DNA of 64,000 nucleotides from Cyanobium usitatum str. Tous (lineage in GTDB: Bacteria > Cyanobacteriota > Cyanobacteriia > PCC-6307 > Cyanobiaceae): contig NZ_OY986431.1 in assembly GCF_963920485.1 (NCBI RefSeq), positions 930,001 to 994,000 of the forward strand, given 5' to 3'. The notes beneath the pieces were generated by a model. The model did no database searches. It was not told where the DNA came from and worked only from the letters and a program-made list of their open reading frames with translations. Each line of letters begins with the position of its first letter. The stretch's first letter is position 1. The position numbers and the translations under genes were made by a program. This document shows positions 42,409 to 51,008 of the stretch, one piece after another.

Positions 42409-43580
42409 CCAAGACCGCCAGGCTGCAACGGTGCCCCCTGCTGGCCCTGAGCCTGGCTGCGGTGGCAAGCCTGCCCGTGCTGCTGGTTGGATGCCGCACC
42501 CAGGTGTCTAAGGAGGAGCCGGCCCAACCTTTTGTCTTCCGCTCCCTCAACCTGCGCCAGAAGGATTCCAGCGGAAGGCCCCTGTGGGAATTGACCAGCC
42601 CGGAGGTCCGCTACGACCTCGGTCGCCGTGTGGCCCAAGCCCGCGACCTGCGCGGCACCATCTATGCCAAGGGCCAACCCCTGTATCTAATAACGGCCAG
42701 CAGTGGCACGGTCATTAACGACGGCGAGCTGGTGCAGTTGGAGGGCCCGACCCGGCTGGAGCGACTTGGGCCCAAGCCCCTTGTTGTGACCTCTACTCGT
42801 GTGCGTTGGTATCCCAAGCAGGAGCGCATGGAATTGGACCGCAGTCCACGCGCCTCCCAGGGGGAGTTGCTTGTGTCCGCTCAGCGGGCCCGCTTCTGGA
42901 TCAAGCAGGACAAGTTGGAGTTGCGGGGTCTGCCCCTGTTGGAGCGTTCAGGGGCGGTCGGCTTGAAGCTGGCGCTGAGTTCTGCAGATTGGTTCCCAAC
43001 GACTGGCCAACTGATCGGTCGAGGGCCAGTTCGGGGCGAACGGCGTCTCGCAACTAGTGGAGTTCAAACACTTTCGGCGCCTTCCCTCAGCGGTAATTCC
43101 CTGCTTCAGCAGATCGACCTACAGGCGCCGGTGCAGGTGCTGGATCCTGGCCGCAAGGGCCGTCTTGATGCCAGCCATACCCGCCTCGACCTGGCTCGGG
43201 AGCGCATTAGCAGTCCCCATCCCTTCACCGCTGTGCTGGATCAGTCCCGGCTTAGCGGCACTGGCTTTGAAGCGATTGGCCCTAGTCACACCTTGGTGGT
43301 GCCCCTTAATTGCCGCCTAACCCAACCGACCGACTCCCTCGTCGCCAATCGCTGCAGCTGGAATTGGCAGACAAACCAGATTGAGGCCCTTGGTGCTGTC
43401 GAGCTGCGCCGCAAGGCTCTTGCCCAGGTCACCCGCTCTAAGCGTCTTCAGGGCGTGCTGACTAAGCAGGGGATGGCTGTATTCAGCAGTCCGGGGGCAC
43501 GGGTGGAAACTCGGGTGACTTTGCCTCCCCGGGCCCGATCAGGTCCTGATTCTCGCAAGCCGGCTCCATTCGCTCTTTAA
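42405..43580 (+). CDS. LptC-like lipoprotein (LPS export)
   Basis: 391 residues from GTG 42405, overlapping the metG stop. The N-terminus is a lipoprotein signal: MTKTARLQRC, a hydrophobic stretch, then the lipobox VLLVGC at about residue 30. The body contains the OstA/LptC-like beta pattern FRSLNLRQKDSSGRPLWELT, PEVRYDLGRRVAQARDLRG, and a second copy around NRCSWNWQTNQIEALGAVEL. At 391 residues it is about twice the length of E. coli LptC, as is usual in cyanobacteria. Family role: periplasmic bridge for LPS transport. Its last 98 bases overlap the convergent gene. Confidence 0.8.
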   Translation: MTKTARLQRCPLLALSLAAVASLPVLLVGCRTQVSKEEPAQPFVFRSLNLRQKDSSGRPLWELTSPEVRYDLGRRVAQARDLRGTIYAKGQPLYLITASSGTVINDGELVQLEGPTRLERLGPKPLVVTSTRVRWYPKQERMELDRSPRASQGELLVSAQRARFWIKQDKLELRGLPLLERSGAVGLKLALSSADWFPTTGQLIGRGPVRGERRLATSGVQTLSAPSLSGNSLLQQIDLQAPVQVLDPGRKGRLDASHTRLDLARERISSPHPFTAVLDQSRLSGTGFEAIGPSHTLVVPLNCRLTQPTDSLVANRCSWNWQTNQIEALGAVELRRKALAQVTRSKRLQGVLTKQGMAVFSSPGARVETRVTLPPRARSGPDSRKPAPFAL

Positions 43581-44181
43581 GGCGCTGGGACCAACCCTCG
43601 AGCCAGGTCAAATCGCTGCGGCTAAAGCAGCGCGGCGACCAGCCGGCAAGCACTACCAAGCCCCTTGAGTCAATCGGCTGAACCACTACGGCTGGCACCC
43701 CTGGCAGCAGGCTCTCAAATTCAGCACGGCCTGGATAGAGGTTCAGATCTACAAGGGAGATGGCGGCCCCTTTTTCTTGGGCTCGCTGGCAGATTGCTCC
43801 TGGTTCAAAGGGCACCTGCGCCAGCAGGCCGCGGCGCAGCAGACATTTGTTTTGCCACAGCACCACCACTGCTGCCGCTGGGGTGGCGGTGAGCAACATC
43901 TGGCTACCCCAGCCCAATTCTTCTGCCAACTCTTCAGGTAGCCCCTCTGCGAGCTCCACTCCCTGCACCCCTTCGAGGGCAACTCGGGCAGCCGCTTCGG
44001 GCAAGGCCCGGGTCCAGAGCACACCCACCAACATCAGAGCCACAGCCAGGAAGCTGGCCAATACGGCGGCTCGCTCGAGGGCGGGATCGATGCTGGCCGC
44101 GGTTGTTTGATTCATTACCACCAGGGCCAGGGAAGCCACCCCAGACAGAAAACAGACCCTTGCGGGTGTGAAGGGAGCCAT
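43483..44181 (-). CDS. Cofactor assembly of complex C subunit B (CCB2/CCB4-like)
   Basis: 232 residues from ATG 44181. Two hydrophobic segments lie near the N-terminus (VCFLSGVASLALVVMNQTT and ERAAVLASFLAVALMLVGVLWT), followed by a GAF-like domain (SQMLLTATPAAAVVVLWQNKCLLRRGLL and IDSRGLVVLAGWSPRCFSRSDLTWLEGW). This matches the CCB2/CCB4 family that attaches heme c(n) to cytochrome b6 in plastids and cyanobacteria. The Pro-rich last 30 residues are unconserved and lie antisense to the LptC-like gene. Confidence 0.8.
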   Translation of the reverse strand: MAPFTPARVCFLSGVASLALVVMNQTTAASIDPALERAAVLASFLAVALMLVGVLWTRALPEAAARVALEGVQGVELAEGLPEELAEELGWGSQMLLTATPAAAVVVLWQNKCLLRRGLLAQVPFEPGAICQRAQEKGAAISLVDLNLYPGRAEFESLLPGVPAVVVQPIDSRGLVVLAGWSPRCFSRSDLTWLEGWSQRLKERMEPACENQDLIGPGEAKSPEFPPVPPDC

Positions 44182-44249
44182 GGGGGTTAAGCAGGAGGCG
44201 ACAGCTGGGCCCGCAGGCGGCAAACTAGATCCATGTTGGGCCTGATCCG

Positions 44250-44945
44250 TTGCCCCCTTCCCTGCGTGTGACCAGTCGGTTTCCCTTATTGGGCGTTGCG
44301 GCTGCCCTGTTTATGGGCTTAGCAACCATTTGGATGCCTGCCCCGGCACAGGCAATTGCCGCCAGTGGTCTACCTGCCACCGCTCCCCAGGAACGCATTC
44401 TTGACACCGCAGATGTGCTGAGCCGAGCAGCCATCGGCGAGCTCAGCAAAACCCTCGAAAGTTTTTCAGCAGAGCGCGTGGATGCCCACTTGATCACCGT
44501 CAACCGCCTTGACTACGGGCTGAGCCTTTCCCAGCTCGGCAATTCAGTGTTGGAGCGGTGGTCAGAGGCTGGGGGCGAGCCCAACCAGGTGCTTTTTTTA
44601 ATTGACAGCCAGACGAACACTGCGGCAGTGGTGACCTCTCCCGGCCTGGTGACCCAGCTTGATGCCAGCCTGCTACGCAGCACGGCCAGAACCACCATGG
44701 CTCAGCCGATCCGCGATGGCGGTCGCTATCGCCAGGGCAGCCTCGATGCCATGACTCGCCTGCTCAGCGTGCTGCAGGGAGGAGAGGATCCTGGCGAACC
44801 AATCACCGCCGAGATTGTCAGCCAGCCTACGAACATCCCCACGAAGGAAGAAACGCAGTCAAGCAATGCTTTCACTTGGATTGTGGTGCTTCTAACGGTA
44901 GGCACGATTGTGCCCATGCTCACTTGGTGGGTCTTCTCGCGCTGA
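44250..44945 (+). CDS. TPM-domain protein (Psb32/TLP18.3-like)
   Basis: 231 residues from TTG 44250; GTG 44268 is an alternative start. An N-terminal signal (PLLGVAAALFMGLATIWMP, ending APAQA) precedes a TPM domain (ILDTADVLSRAAIGELSKTLESF, DAHLITVNRLDYGLSL, QVLFLIDSQTNTAAVVTSPGL). A C-terminal membrane span (AFTWIVVLLTVGTIVPMLTWWVF) anchors it. Related Psb32/TLP18.3 proteins aid photosystem II repair in the thylakoid lumen. It precedes pxcA by four bases and is probably co-transcribed. Confidence 0.85.
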   Translation: MPPSLRVTSRFPLLGVAAALFMGLATIWMPAPAQAIAASGLPATAPQERILDTADVLSRAAIGELSKTLESFSAERVDAHLITVNRLDYGLSLSQLGNSVLERWSEAGGEPNQVLFLIDSQTNTAAVVTSPGLVTQLDASLLRSTARTTMAQPIRDGGRYRQGSLDAMTRLLSVLQGGEDPGEPITAEIVSQPTNIPTKEETQSSNAFTWIVVLLTVGTIVPMLTWWVFSR

Positions 44946-44949
44946 TCCG

Positions 44950-46095
44950 ATGGCACTAACCAACTGGATGGGGGCATTTGGGCGCGCCCAGGCCCTGGAC
45001 CTCAGCAACGATCTTGAGCGTGGTTATGAATCCGCCCTGCTCATCCAGAGCATTGAGCTAGAGCACTACAACGACCGGCCCGTACGCCCGGAATTGGACC
45101 TGCGTATTCCCAGGTCGGCCCAGGCCCAATTACTGCGCCGCTTTCGAGCCGCGCTAGAAGTCTGCCGCCAGTCGGTACAAACCCTGCAGACCCACCGAGG
45201 CGAGCTGGCAGGCCAGGAAATTCGCCAGTTTCAGCTTATTGAGTCCGTGGTTGCCCGCTACGCGGCTAGCAGGGATCCTCTGCCTGCCATCAGTCGCTCC
45301 CCGGAGGTGCTGCCCCGCAGCCTGATCGGCGTGGTTGATCAGGTGCGCCGCCAGCTCGACCCCGAGGCGGAAGCGAATGTGGTGGCTGGCTTTCGCCGGC
45401 GCAGAGACTCCACCTTGGTGTCTTTGCGCATCCTGCTACTGCTGATTTTGGTGCCGGTGCTGGTGCAGCAGATCAGCCGCACCTACGTGGTGTCGCCCCT
45501 TGTTGATCGCTTTGCTCCAGACAACGCCTTTCTTACCTATCCCAAGCCAAAGCTTGAGGAGAAGGCCGTTGAGAAGCTGCGACTTTTCCAGGCGGAAATT
45601 GAATTTGATGCTCTCTTGAATGGCAATCCCCTGCCAAGCCGAGATCAGCTGCAGATGCAGCTGGCCAGCAAGGCTCAGTCGCTCAAGGATGAAGCTGATC
45701 TAGAAAGCACCCACGCTATTAAAAACGTGCTTGCCGATCTTGGTGGTCTGGTCGGTTTTGTGTGCGTTTGCTTGTTTGGTCGCCGTGATCTTCAGGTGCT
45801 GCGCGGTTTTCTAGATGAGCTGGTTTATGGACTGAGTGATAGCGCCAAGGCCTTCGGAATTATCTTATTTACTGATATTTTTGTTGGCTTTCACAGCCCG
45901 GAGGGCTGGACAGTGCTGCTGGATGGGGTGGCTCACCACCTCGGCCTGCCTGCCCAGGAGAATTTCATAATGTTATTTATCGCCACCTTCCCAGTGGTTT
46001 TGGCAACCGTTTTCAAGTATTGGATTTTCCGCTATCTCAACCGTGTTTCACCTTCTTCTGTGGCCACGCTCCACAACATGAATGGTGGTGGTTGA
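44950..46095 (+). CDS. pxcA: Proton extrusion protein PxcA (CemA family)
   Basis: 381 residues from ATG 44950. The N-terminal 150 residues are soluble and helical; membrane spans follow near 155-175 (SLRILLLLILVPVLVQQI), 260-275 (LADLGGLVGFVCVCLFG), 295-315 (KAFGIILFTDIFVGFHSPEGW), and 340-360 (FIMLFIATFPVVLATVFKYWIF). FHSPEGW and FKYWIFRYLNRVSPSSVATLHNMN are diagnostic of CemA/PxcA. Family role: light-induced Na+-dependent proton extrusion and control of CO2 uptake. Its stop lies within the cobU frame. Confidence 0.95.
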   Translation: MALTNWMGAFGRAQALDLSNDLERGYESALLIQSIELEHYNDRPVRPELDLRIPRSAQAQLLRRFRAALEVCRQSVQTLQTHRGELAGQEIRQFQLIESVVARYAASRDPLPAISRSPEVLPRSLIGVVDQVRRQLDPEAEANVVAGFRRRRDSTLVSLRILLLLILVPVLVQQISRTYVVSPLVDRFAPDNAFLTYPKPKLEEKAVEKLRLFQAEIEFDALLNGNPLPSRDQLQMQLASKAQSLKDEADLESTHAIKNVLADLGGLVGFVCVCLFGRRDLQVLRGFLDELVYGLSDSAKAFGIILFTDIFVGFHSPEGWTVLLDGVAHHLGLPAQENFIMLFIATFPVVLATVFKYWIFRYLNRVSPSSVATLHNMNGGG

Positions 46096-46645
46096 TTTTT
46101 CCCAGCCATGCACTCTCGTGCTTGGCCCAACTCGCAGTGGCAAGAGCCGCTGGGCCGAGCACCTCGCCCAGCAGTCAGGACTGCCGGTCACCTACCTGGC
46201 CACCGGACCTCGGCCAAGCGCTGACGATGCAGCCTGGTTGGCAAGGGTTGAGGCCCACGCAGCTAGACGCCCACCGAACTGGAGCGTCTTGGAAGTTGAC
46301 AGCGCCTTAGCCAGCTCCCTCGACGGTCTTCGCTCCCCTGGCTTTGCCCTGGTCGATTCCCTCGGCACCTGGGTCGCTGCTGGCCTCGAGCTCGATCCGT
46401 CTGCCTGGCAGCAACGCTGTACAGCCCTTGTACAAAGCTTGAGCACCTGCGAGGTGCCCGTGCTGCTCGTCAGTGAGCAAACCGGCTGGGGGGTAGTGCC
46501 TGCCACCGCGATTGGCGGTTTGTTTCGCGATCGGCTTGGCTCCTTGGAGCAGCAGCTTGCCCCCTTCTGCGCTGCTATCTGGCTTGTGGTTGCGGGCCGC
46601 GCGCTCAATCTGAGCAACCTGGGTTTTGCCGTACCTTCTGTTTGA
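46082..46645 (+). CDS. cobU: Adenosylcobinamide kinase/adenosylcobinamide-phosphate guanylyltransferase
   Basis: 187 residues from ATG 46082, overlapping pxcA by 14 bases. The P-loop reads GPTRSGKSRWAEHLA, and the segment DDAAWLARVEAHAARRPPNW corresponds to the region with the guanylylated histidine in CobU. The C-terminal part VVAGRALNLSN is typical (usually AGLPLxLK). CobU phosphorylates adenosylcobinamide and attaches GMP for nucleotide-loop assembly. It fits with cobN and cobW here, though they are not adjacent. Confidence 0.9.
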   Translation: MVVVDFSQPCTLVLGPTRSGKSRWAEHLAQQSGLPVTYLATGPRPSADDAAWLARVEAHAARRPPNWSVLEVDSALASSLDGLRSPGFALVDSLGTWVAAGLELDPSAWQQRCTALVQSLSTCEVPVLLVSEQTGWGVVPATAIGGLFRDRLGSLEQQLAPFCAAIWLVVAGRALNLSNLGFAVPSV

Positions 46646-46647
46646 TC

Positions 46648-47133
46648 GTGCCCCAGATCGTCTTATTTCAGCCCCAGATTCCACCCAACACAGGCAGCAT
46701 TGCCCGCACCTGCGCGGCCACCGGCACGCAGCTGCACCTGGTGGAGCCCCTGGGATTCCAAATCGATGATCGCCAGCTCAAGCGGGCTGGCCTCGACTAT
46801 TGGCCCCTGGTGTCCTTGCTGCGCCATACCGACTGGTCAGCGTTTGCTGATCACCGTGTCCGCTGCGGCGGTCGCCTGGTCGCCCTTAGTAGCCATGCAA
46901 GCCAGCTCTACACCAGTTGGCAATTTGAACCCGATGACTGGCTGCTGTTTGGCCGCGAAACCGACGGACTGCCAAAGGATGTGCTTGCTTCAGCCGATAT
47001 TGCGCTGACGATCCCAATGTCGGGTGCCCAGCGGCCCCAGCAGCCCGGAGTGCGTAGCCTCAACCTCTCCGTATCGGTTGGAGTGGTGTTGTTTGAGGCG
47101 CTGCGACAACAGAATTTGCTGACATCGGCTTGA
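46648..47133 (+). CDS. trmL: tRNA (cytidine/uridine-2'-O-)-methyltransferase TrmL
   Basis: SPOUT-fold methyltransferase that modifies the wobble base of tRNA-Leu. GTG 46648 gives 161 residues; a TTG at 46642 would add two and overlap the cobU stop. Motifs: PQIPPNTGSIARTCAATG, LVEPLGFQIDDRQLKRAGLDYW, the knot-region LFGRETDGLP, and IPMSGAQRPQQPGVRSLNLSVSVGVVLFE. All SPOUT signature positions are present. Confidence 0.95.
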   Translation: MPQIVLFQPQIPPNTGSIARTCAATGTQLHLVEPLGFQIDDRQLKRAGLDYWPLVSLLRHTDWSAFADHRVRCGGRLVALSSHASQLYTSWQFEPDDWLLFGRETDGLPKDVLASADIALTIPMSGAQRPQQPGVRSLNLSVSVGVVLFEALRQQNLLTSA

Positions 47134-47186
47134 TCCCCTGAGGTCACAGGGATCTGGGCAGCCAACAGCCCTTGTTGTCACAAGGG
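47132..47186 (+). terminator. Two hairpins between trmL and the M23 peptidase gene
   Basis: GATCCC (47132-47137) pairs with GGGATC (47149-47154), with an inner TGA/TCA, at the trmL stop. CCCTTGT (47169-47175) pairs with ACAAGGG (47180-47186) with a four-base loop. Neither is followed by a T-run. They may end the upstream transcript or lie in the leader of the peptidase gene. Confidence 0.4.
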
Positions 47187-47275
47187 ACACTTGTGGTGGG
47201 GAGTTCAGTCCGCTACTGTCTGGCCGGCTTAGGAATATCGGCTTTTCCACAGGTTTGTCCGACTGAAAGAACTGC

Positions 47276-48298
47276 ATGAAGCCTTTGCAAACAACTCTGC
47301 GATTCCTGATTCCTTGCGCCATTGCCCTGCCGGCAGTGGTTGCAGCTCTTGACCCCGCCGATATCGAGCAGGCTTCCGTTGATACCCTGATTGCCGCCCT
47401 ACCTGCCCCCAGCGTCGACAAAATTTGGGTCAAGGTGCGCCAGCCCATCAGTGTTGAAGAGTTATCCAGCAGCCTTAAGCTCGATGAAGAGCGCTTGGCC
47501 AAGCTCAACGACGTAAACGAAGACCACCATTTCCGTCAGGGTGACTGGCTTGTTGTTCCTAGCCAGCAATCCAGACAGATCAAGCAGCTGGCAGCGATCG
47601 ACACCAGCGAGCTACGCCGCACCCCTCCCCTCCATTCCCTGCCGCCTGTGGAGGAGCGCGCCATCGTCCGCTTTGGCGACACGGTCGTAAAGATTGCTCA
47701 GCGCTACGGATTAACCCTGCAAGAGCTGCTACGTCTTAATCCGGGTCTCGAAACAGCCCGGCTTGTGGTGGGCAGTCAGGTTCGGCTTGCTCAGGCCTCC
47801 TCGGGCAGCACCCGCATGGTGCTGGGGCTTAAGCCATCCACTAGCGGCGGTATCAGCTGGCCTGAACTGCCTGGTTTTGATGAGCTCAATAAGCCCTTTG
47901 ATGGCCCCAGCTCAGCCCAGGGCTGGATGTGGCCCACCAAGGGGGTTTTTACTTCCGGATATGGATGGCGTTGGGGTCGCATGCACAAGGGCATCGACGT
48001 GGCCAACAACGTGGGGACGCCGATCGTGGCGGCCAAGGCTGGTCGCGTGGTCTTCTCTGGCTGGCACGACGGTGGTTACGGCTATTTGGTGACCCTGGCC
48101 CATGCCGATGGCAGCCGGTCCCTATATGCCCACAACAGCCGTCTGATGGTCCGGGTAGGACAAGAAGTTGAACAGGGAGCTTTGATCTCCCATATGGGCA
48201 GTACGGGCCGTAGCACCGGCCCCCATCTCCACTTCGAAGTACATCCCCCAAGTTCCGGAGCTGCCAACCCCCTCCAGTTCCTGCCACCTAGGGCCTGA
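47276..48298 (+). CDS. LysM and M23 metallopeptidase (peptidoglycan endopeptidase)
   Basis: 340 residues from ATG 47276. A signal peptide (FLIPCAIALPAVVAAL) is followed by two LysM-like modules: one weak at about 50-105 (VKVRQPISVEELSSSLKL, NEDHHFRQGDWLVVP) and one clear at 130-172 (IVRFGDTVVKIAQRYGLT). The C-terminal M23 domain has SGYGWRWGRMHKGIDVA with the H-x3-D zinc motif and GPHLHFEV with the H-x-H motif. It is an exported endopeptidase, or an NlpD/EnvC-type amidase activator if inactive, but the zinc ligands are intact. tRNA-Met follows 14 bases after its stop. Confidence 0.92.
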   Translation: MKPLQTTLRFLIPCAIALPAVVAALDPADIEQASVDTLIAALPAPSVDKIWVKVRQPISVEELSSSLKLDEERLAKLNDVNEDHHFRQGDWLVVPSQQSRQIKQLAAIDTSELRRTPPLHSLPPVEERAIVRFGDTVVKIAQRYGLTLQELLRLNPGLETARLVVGSQVRLAQASSGSTRMVLGLKPSTSGGISWPELPGFDELNKPFDGPSSAQGWMWPTKGVFTSGYGWRWGRMHKGIDVANNVGTPIVAAKAGRVVFSGWHDGGYGYLVTLAHADGSRSLYAHNSRLMVRVGQEVEQGALISHMGSTGRSTGPHLHFEVHPPSSGAANPLQFLPPRA

Positions 48299-48312
48299 TA
48301 AACTCAACCAGC

Positions 48313-48386
48313 GGCTCGGTAGCTCAGCTGGTTAGAGCGTGGGATTCATAACCCCAAGGTCGGGAGTTCAAGTCTCCCCCGAGCCA
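48313..48386 (+). tRNA. tRNA-Met (CAT), probably the elongator
   Basis: 74 bases fold as a full cloverleaf: acceptor GGCTCGG/CCGAGCC, D arm GCTC...GAGC, anticodon loop TTCATAA with anticodon CAT, T arm GGGAG-TTCAAGT-CTCCC, and discriminator A. CCA is not encoded. The paired first base and absence of the initiator-type C1 mismatch argue for elongator Met; tRNA-Ile with a lysidine-modified CAT is less likely. The anticodon stem TGGGA/CCCCA has one A-C mismatch at its loop end. Confidence 0.95.
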
Positions 48387-48396
48387 TTTTTTGACG

Positions 48397-48419
48397 GGGC
48401 CTTGATTTGGCCCTTTTTT
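48397..48419 (+). terminator. Intrinsic terminator after tRNA-Met
   Basis: GGGCC (48397-48401), a 7-base loop, and GGCCC (48409-48413) are followed by six T. It ends 33 bases after the tRNA and would end transcription of the peptidase-tRNA unit. Confidence 0.85.
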
Positions 48420-48439
48420 ATTTTCTATCTGTCTCCTGA

Positions 48440-48811
48440 TTAGCGCAATTCGACTGTGTTGAGCCTTTCTCGGAATGAAGCCACATCGGCGTGATCTCTT
48501 GCAACGCTGCCCATCAGCTCAAGCGGATCTGGATCAAGCCTTAGTTGTTGAAAATCCGGCGAGGCAGAGGAGGCGCCAGCAGTTGAGCCAGTACCACCGC
48601 GTCGTCCACGGCCATATCCCTGGTACCGACCCTCAATTGCCCGAATCAAGGACTTGCTGCGGTTGACCTCGCCAATGCTCTGTCCTTCCTTGGGTCGTAC
48701 CAAGGGGTTGCCCTTCAGTTCAGAGCGCAGCTGGCTAAGCAGGCGGAAATGCCCTGTCGTGTTGTATTTGCGCAGCACACTCGGATCCCAGGCCATCCCC
48801 TTCACTCCCAT
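48440..48811 (-). CDS. Conserved cyanobacterial hypothetical protein
   Basis: 123 residues from ATG 48811; the frame is open to 48928 but conservation should start near MAWDPSVLRKYNTTGHFRLL, which is at or just after 48796. That segment with SQLRSELKGNPLVRPKEGQS is a motif I recall from many cyanobacterial genomes. The middle is Gly/Arg/Ser-rich and disordered, and the C-terminus (FRERLNTVELR) is helical. No signal peptide or catalytic motif is visible. It diverges from the peroxiredoxin gene. Confidence 0.75.
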   Translation of the reverse strand: MGVKGMAWDPSVLRKYNTTGHFRLLSQLRSELKGNPLVRPKEGQSIGEVNRSKSLIRAIEGRYQGYGRGRRGGTGSTAGASSASPDFQQLRLDPDPLELMGSVARDHADVASFRERLNTVELR

Positions 48812-48941
48812 AGACATCACTCGGCTCAGCCTATGGCCCCGACAGCCTGGACCATGTGATAAATTGTGAAGAGCAACTGGTAGTCGATCCGACTTTGGAC
48901 TGAAGTCCCCAGTGCGCCTAGTCCTCACTTACTTAACCAGC

Positions 48942-49532
48942 ATGTCCCGGCTAGTTGGCCTGCAGGCTCCAGATTTCACCGCCACCGCAGTGGTGGATCA
49001 GGAATTCAAGGAGATCAGCCTCTCCCAGTACCGCGGCAAGTACGTGGTGCTTTTCTTCTACCCCCTCGACTTCACCTTCGTCTGCCCAACGGAGATCATC
49101 GCCTTCTCCGAGCGCTACAACGACTTCTCCAGCCGCAACTGCGAAGTGCTGGGTGTTTCAGTTGATAGTCAGTTCAGCCACCTCGCCTGGGTTCAGACGG
49201 ATCGCAAAAACGGTGGTATTGGCGATATCGCTTATCCCCTCCTTGCTGACCTCAAGAAGGACATCGCCCGCTCCTATGAAGTCCTCGATGAGGAAGCAGG
49301 TGTGGCCCTGCGTGGTCTGTTCATCATTGATCCTGATGGCGTGATCATGCAAAGCACAATCAACAATCTGCCCGTGGGCCGCAGCGTGGACGAGACCTTG
49401 CGTCTGCTACAGGCTTTCCAGCACATCCGCAACAACCCAGACGAAGTCTGCCCAGCCAACTGGAACCCAGGCGATAAGACCATGAATCCCGACCCCGTTA
49501 AGAGCAAGGAGTTTTTCGCAGCCGTTAACTGA
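48942..49532 (+). CDS. 2-Cys peroxiredoxin
   Basis: 196 residues from ATG 48942. The peroxidatic cysteine is in [12 protein letters not shown] (about residue 52) and the resolving cysteine in DEVCPANW (about residue 173). GGIGDI and the C-terminal helix with a YF-like end (KEFFAAVN) correspond to the eukaryotic-type sensitive 2-Cys class, although the terminal YF motif is only partly kept. It detoxifies peroxides using thioredoxin or NTRC. An intrinsic terminator follows 44 bases on, so it is likely monocistronic. Confidence 0.95.
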   Translation: MSRLVGLQAPDFTATAVVDQEFKEISLSQYRGKYVVLFFYPLDFTFVCPTEIIAFSERYNDFSSRNCEVLGVSVDSQFSHLAWVQTDRKNGGIGDIAYPLLADLKKDIARSYEVLDEEAGVALRGLFIIDPDGVIMQSTINNLPVGRSVDETLRLLQAFQHIRNNPDEVCPANWNPGDKTMNPDPVKSKEFFAAVN

Positions 49533-49575
49533 TTGCTACTAGGGCCGGAATTGTTAGACCCTCAGGGATCAAAGC

Positions 49576-49599
49576 GGGGGCCGATGGCCCCCTTTTTTT
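49576..49599 (+). terminator. Intrinsic terminator after the peroxiredoxin gene
   Basis: GGGGGCC (49576-49582), loop gat, and GGCCCCC (49586-49592) are followed by seven T. This is the strongest terminator in the window. It also separates the convergent purQ. Confidence 0.92.
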
Positions 49600-49633
49600 G
49601 CGACCGTTTACTAATCGTCGAGTTCGCCCGGCT

Positions 49634-50287
49634 TCACTTGCGCAGGCTGGCAAGCAGCCTTAATCCATCCAGCCCACCTGTGAGCGGGTCGCAGGCCCGT
49701 TCCGGATGGGGCATCAGACCCAGCACATTGCCGCCTGGGTTGGTTAGGCCCGCCACATCACCAACCGAGCCGTTCGGATTGCTTGCGTAGCGCAACACCA
49801 CCTGACCATTTGCTTCGAGCTCAGCCAATTGGGCGCGCTCGCACTGGTATCGCCCCTCCCCATGGGCGATCGGCAGCACGATCGCTTCTGCCTCGCTGTA
49901 CTCCCTCAACCAGCGACAGTTGCCTGGATTAACGCTTAGCGGGGTTGGTTCACAGAGAAAGTGCAGCCGAGCATTGCGGGTGAGTGCTCCGGGCAATAGC
50001 CCCATCTCGGTGAGCACCTGAAAGCCATTGCAGATACCCAACACCGCACCGCCTGCTTCAGCAAAAACCCTTACCGACTCCAATACGGGCGCAAACCTGG
50101 CAATTGCACCGCAGCGCAAATAGTCGCCATAGCTGAAGCCGCCTGGGATTACCACCGCGTCTAGGCCGCTGAGATCGCGCTCCTCATGCCAAAGGAAGCG
50201 GCTCGGCAGACCGACGCAGCCCTCTAAGGCCCAGCGCACATCCCGGTCACAATTTGAGCCTGGAAACACCACGATGCCAATGGTCAT
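49634..50287 (-). CDS. purQ: Phosphoribosylformylglycinamidine synthase subunit PurQ
   Basis: Glutaminase subunit of FGAM synthase in purine synthesis. 217 residues: [31 protein letters not shown], the catalytic Cys86 in GICNGFQ, and the His/Glu pair of LMPHPERA. Its start overlaps the purS stop by four bases. The large subunit PurL is not in the window. Confidence 0.97.
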   Translation of the reverse strand: MTIGIVVFPGSNCDRDVRWALEGCVGLPSRFLWHEERDLSGLDAVVIPGGFSYGDYLRCGAIARFAPVLESVRVFAEAGGAVLGICNGFQVLTEMGLLPGALTRNARLHFLCEPTPLSVNPGNCRWLREYSEAEAIVLPIAHGEGRYQCERAQLAELEANGQVVLRYASNPNGSVGDVAGLTNPGGNVLGLMPHPERACDPLTGGLDGLRLLASLRK

Positions 50288-50556
50288 TGCTGCTGCTCCC
50301 CGGCCATTTCAAGCAGCTCTAGCTGCCAATTTTCGATCACAGGATTGGCAAACAAGCGATCACTGAGCAATTCCAGCTGGGCTTGGGCGGTGGTTTGGTC
50401 CGGTGCCTCCAGTTCCAGCTCTATTGCCTTGCCGATGCGCAGGCTGCGGACGCCTTCGACGCCGAGTCGGGCCGCTGCAGACCTGGTGGCCTCGCCAGCT
50501 GGATCAAGCACCGAGGGCCGAAGTGAAACCTGAACGCGAGCGCGGAAGAGTGGCAC
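50284..50556 (-). CDS. purS: Phosphoribosylformylglycinamidine synthase subunit PurS
   Basis: 90 residues, the small subunit that joins PurQ and PurL. The pattern [40 protein letters not shown] and [13 protein letters not shown]-like end ([14 protein letters not shown]) is typical. It overlaps purQ by four bases. Confidence 0.95.
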   Translation of the reverse strand: MPLFRARVQVSLRPSVLDPAGEATRSAAARLGVEGVRSLRIGKAIELELEAPDQTTAQAQLELLSDRLFANPVIENWQLELLEMAGEQQQ

Positions 50557-50650
50557 CAGAGGAGCGGGAGGTTTGTTAAATCTTGGCAGCCCGGTGGCCC
50601 GCTGCCGTCAGTTTTGGTCAGCTTGAAAGCAGCCCCCTGGCGTTTCGGCC

Positions 50651-51004
50651 GTGGTTTGGCGCTTCACCCCAGTTTCTATTGGCTTCTTGCCAGCCTGCAC
50701 GGCTCTGCTGGCAGGCTTGATAGCCCTTTGGGTGCCAGCTGCGCTGGCCCAGCAGCTGCAGTGCCGTCTGGCTGATGGCCCTTGGCAGCCCTGCACGATG
50801 CTCGTGGAAGCCCCGGCAGGAGAGCTGCCTATGCGGTGGACTATTGAGCTCGGCCAGCGCCGAATTGACTTCCGTCACGACGGCAGTGGCACGGTGCAGA
50901 TGCTTGATTCAGCAGGCTGGATTGCGGTTGAGACCAGCTGGATTGCTGGGCCTGCGCTCTGCTGGAACGGGATATGTACCCAAGGGGATATCCCCTTGGA
51001 TTGA
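50651..51004 (+). CDS. Small exported hypothetical protein
   Basis: 117 residues from GTG 50651. A signal peptide spans about residues 1-34 (hydrophobic FLPACTALLAGLIALWVPA, then ALAQQ). The mature 83 residues contain four cysteines (QCRLADGPWQPC, LCWNGIC), enough for two disulfides, and are beta-rich (IDFRHDGSGTVQMLD). I do not recognise the family beyond picocyanobacterial small secreted proteins. It ends four bases from the convergent cobW stop. Confidence 0.7.
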   Translation: MVWRFTPVSIGFLPACTALLAGLIALWVPAALAQQLQCRLADGPWQPCTMLVEAPAGELPMRWTIELGQRRIDFRHDGSGTVQMLDSAGWIAVETSWIAGPALCWNGICTQGDIPLD

Positions 51005-51008
51005 TCAG

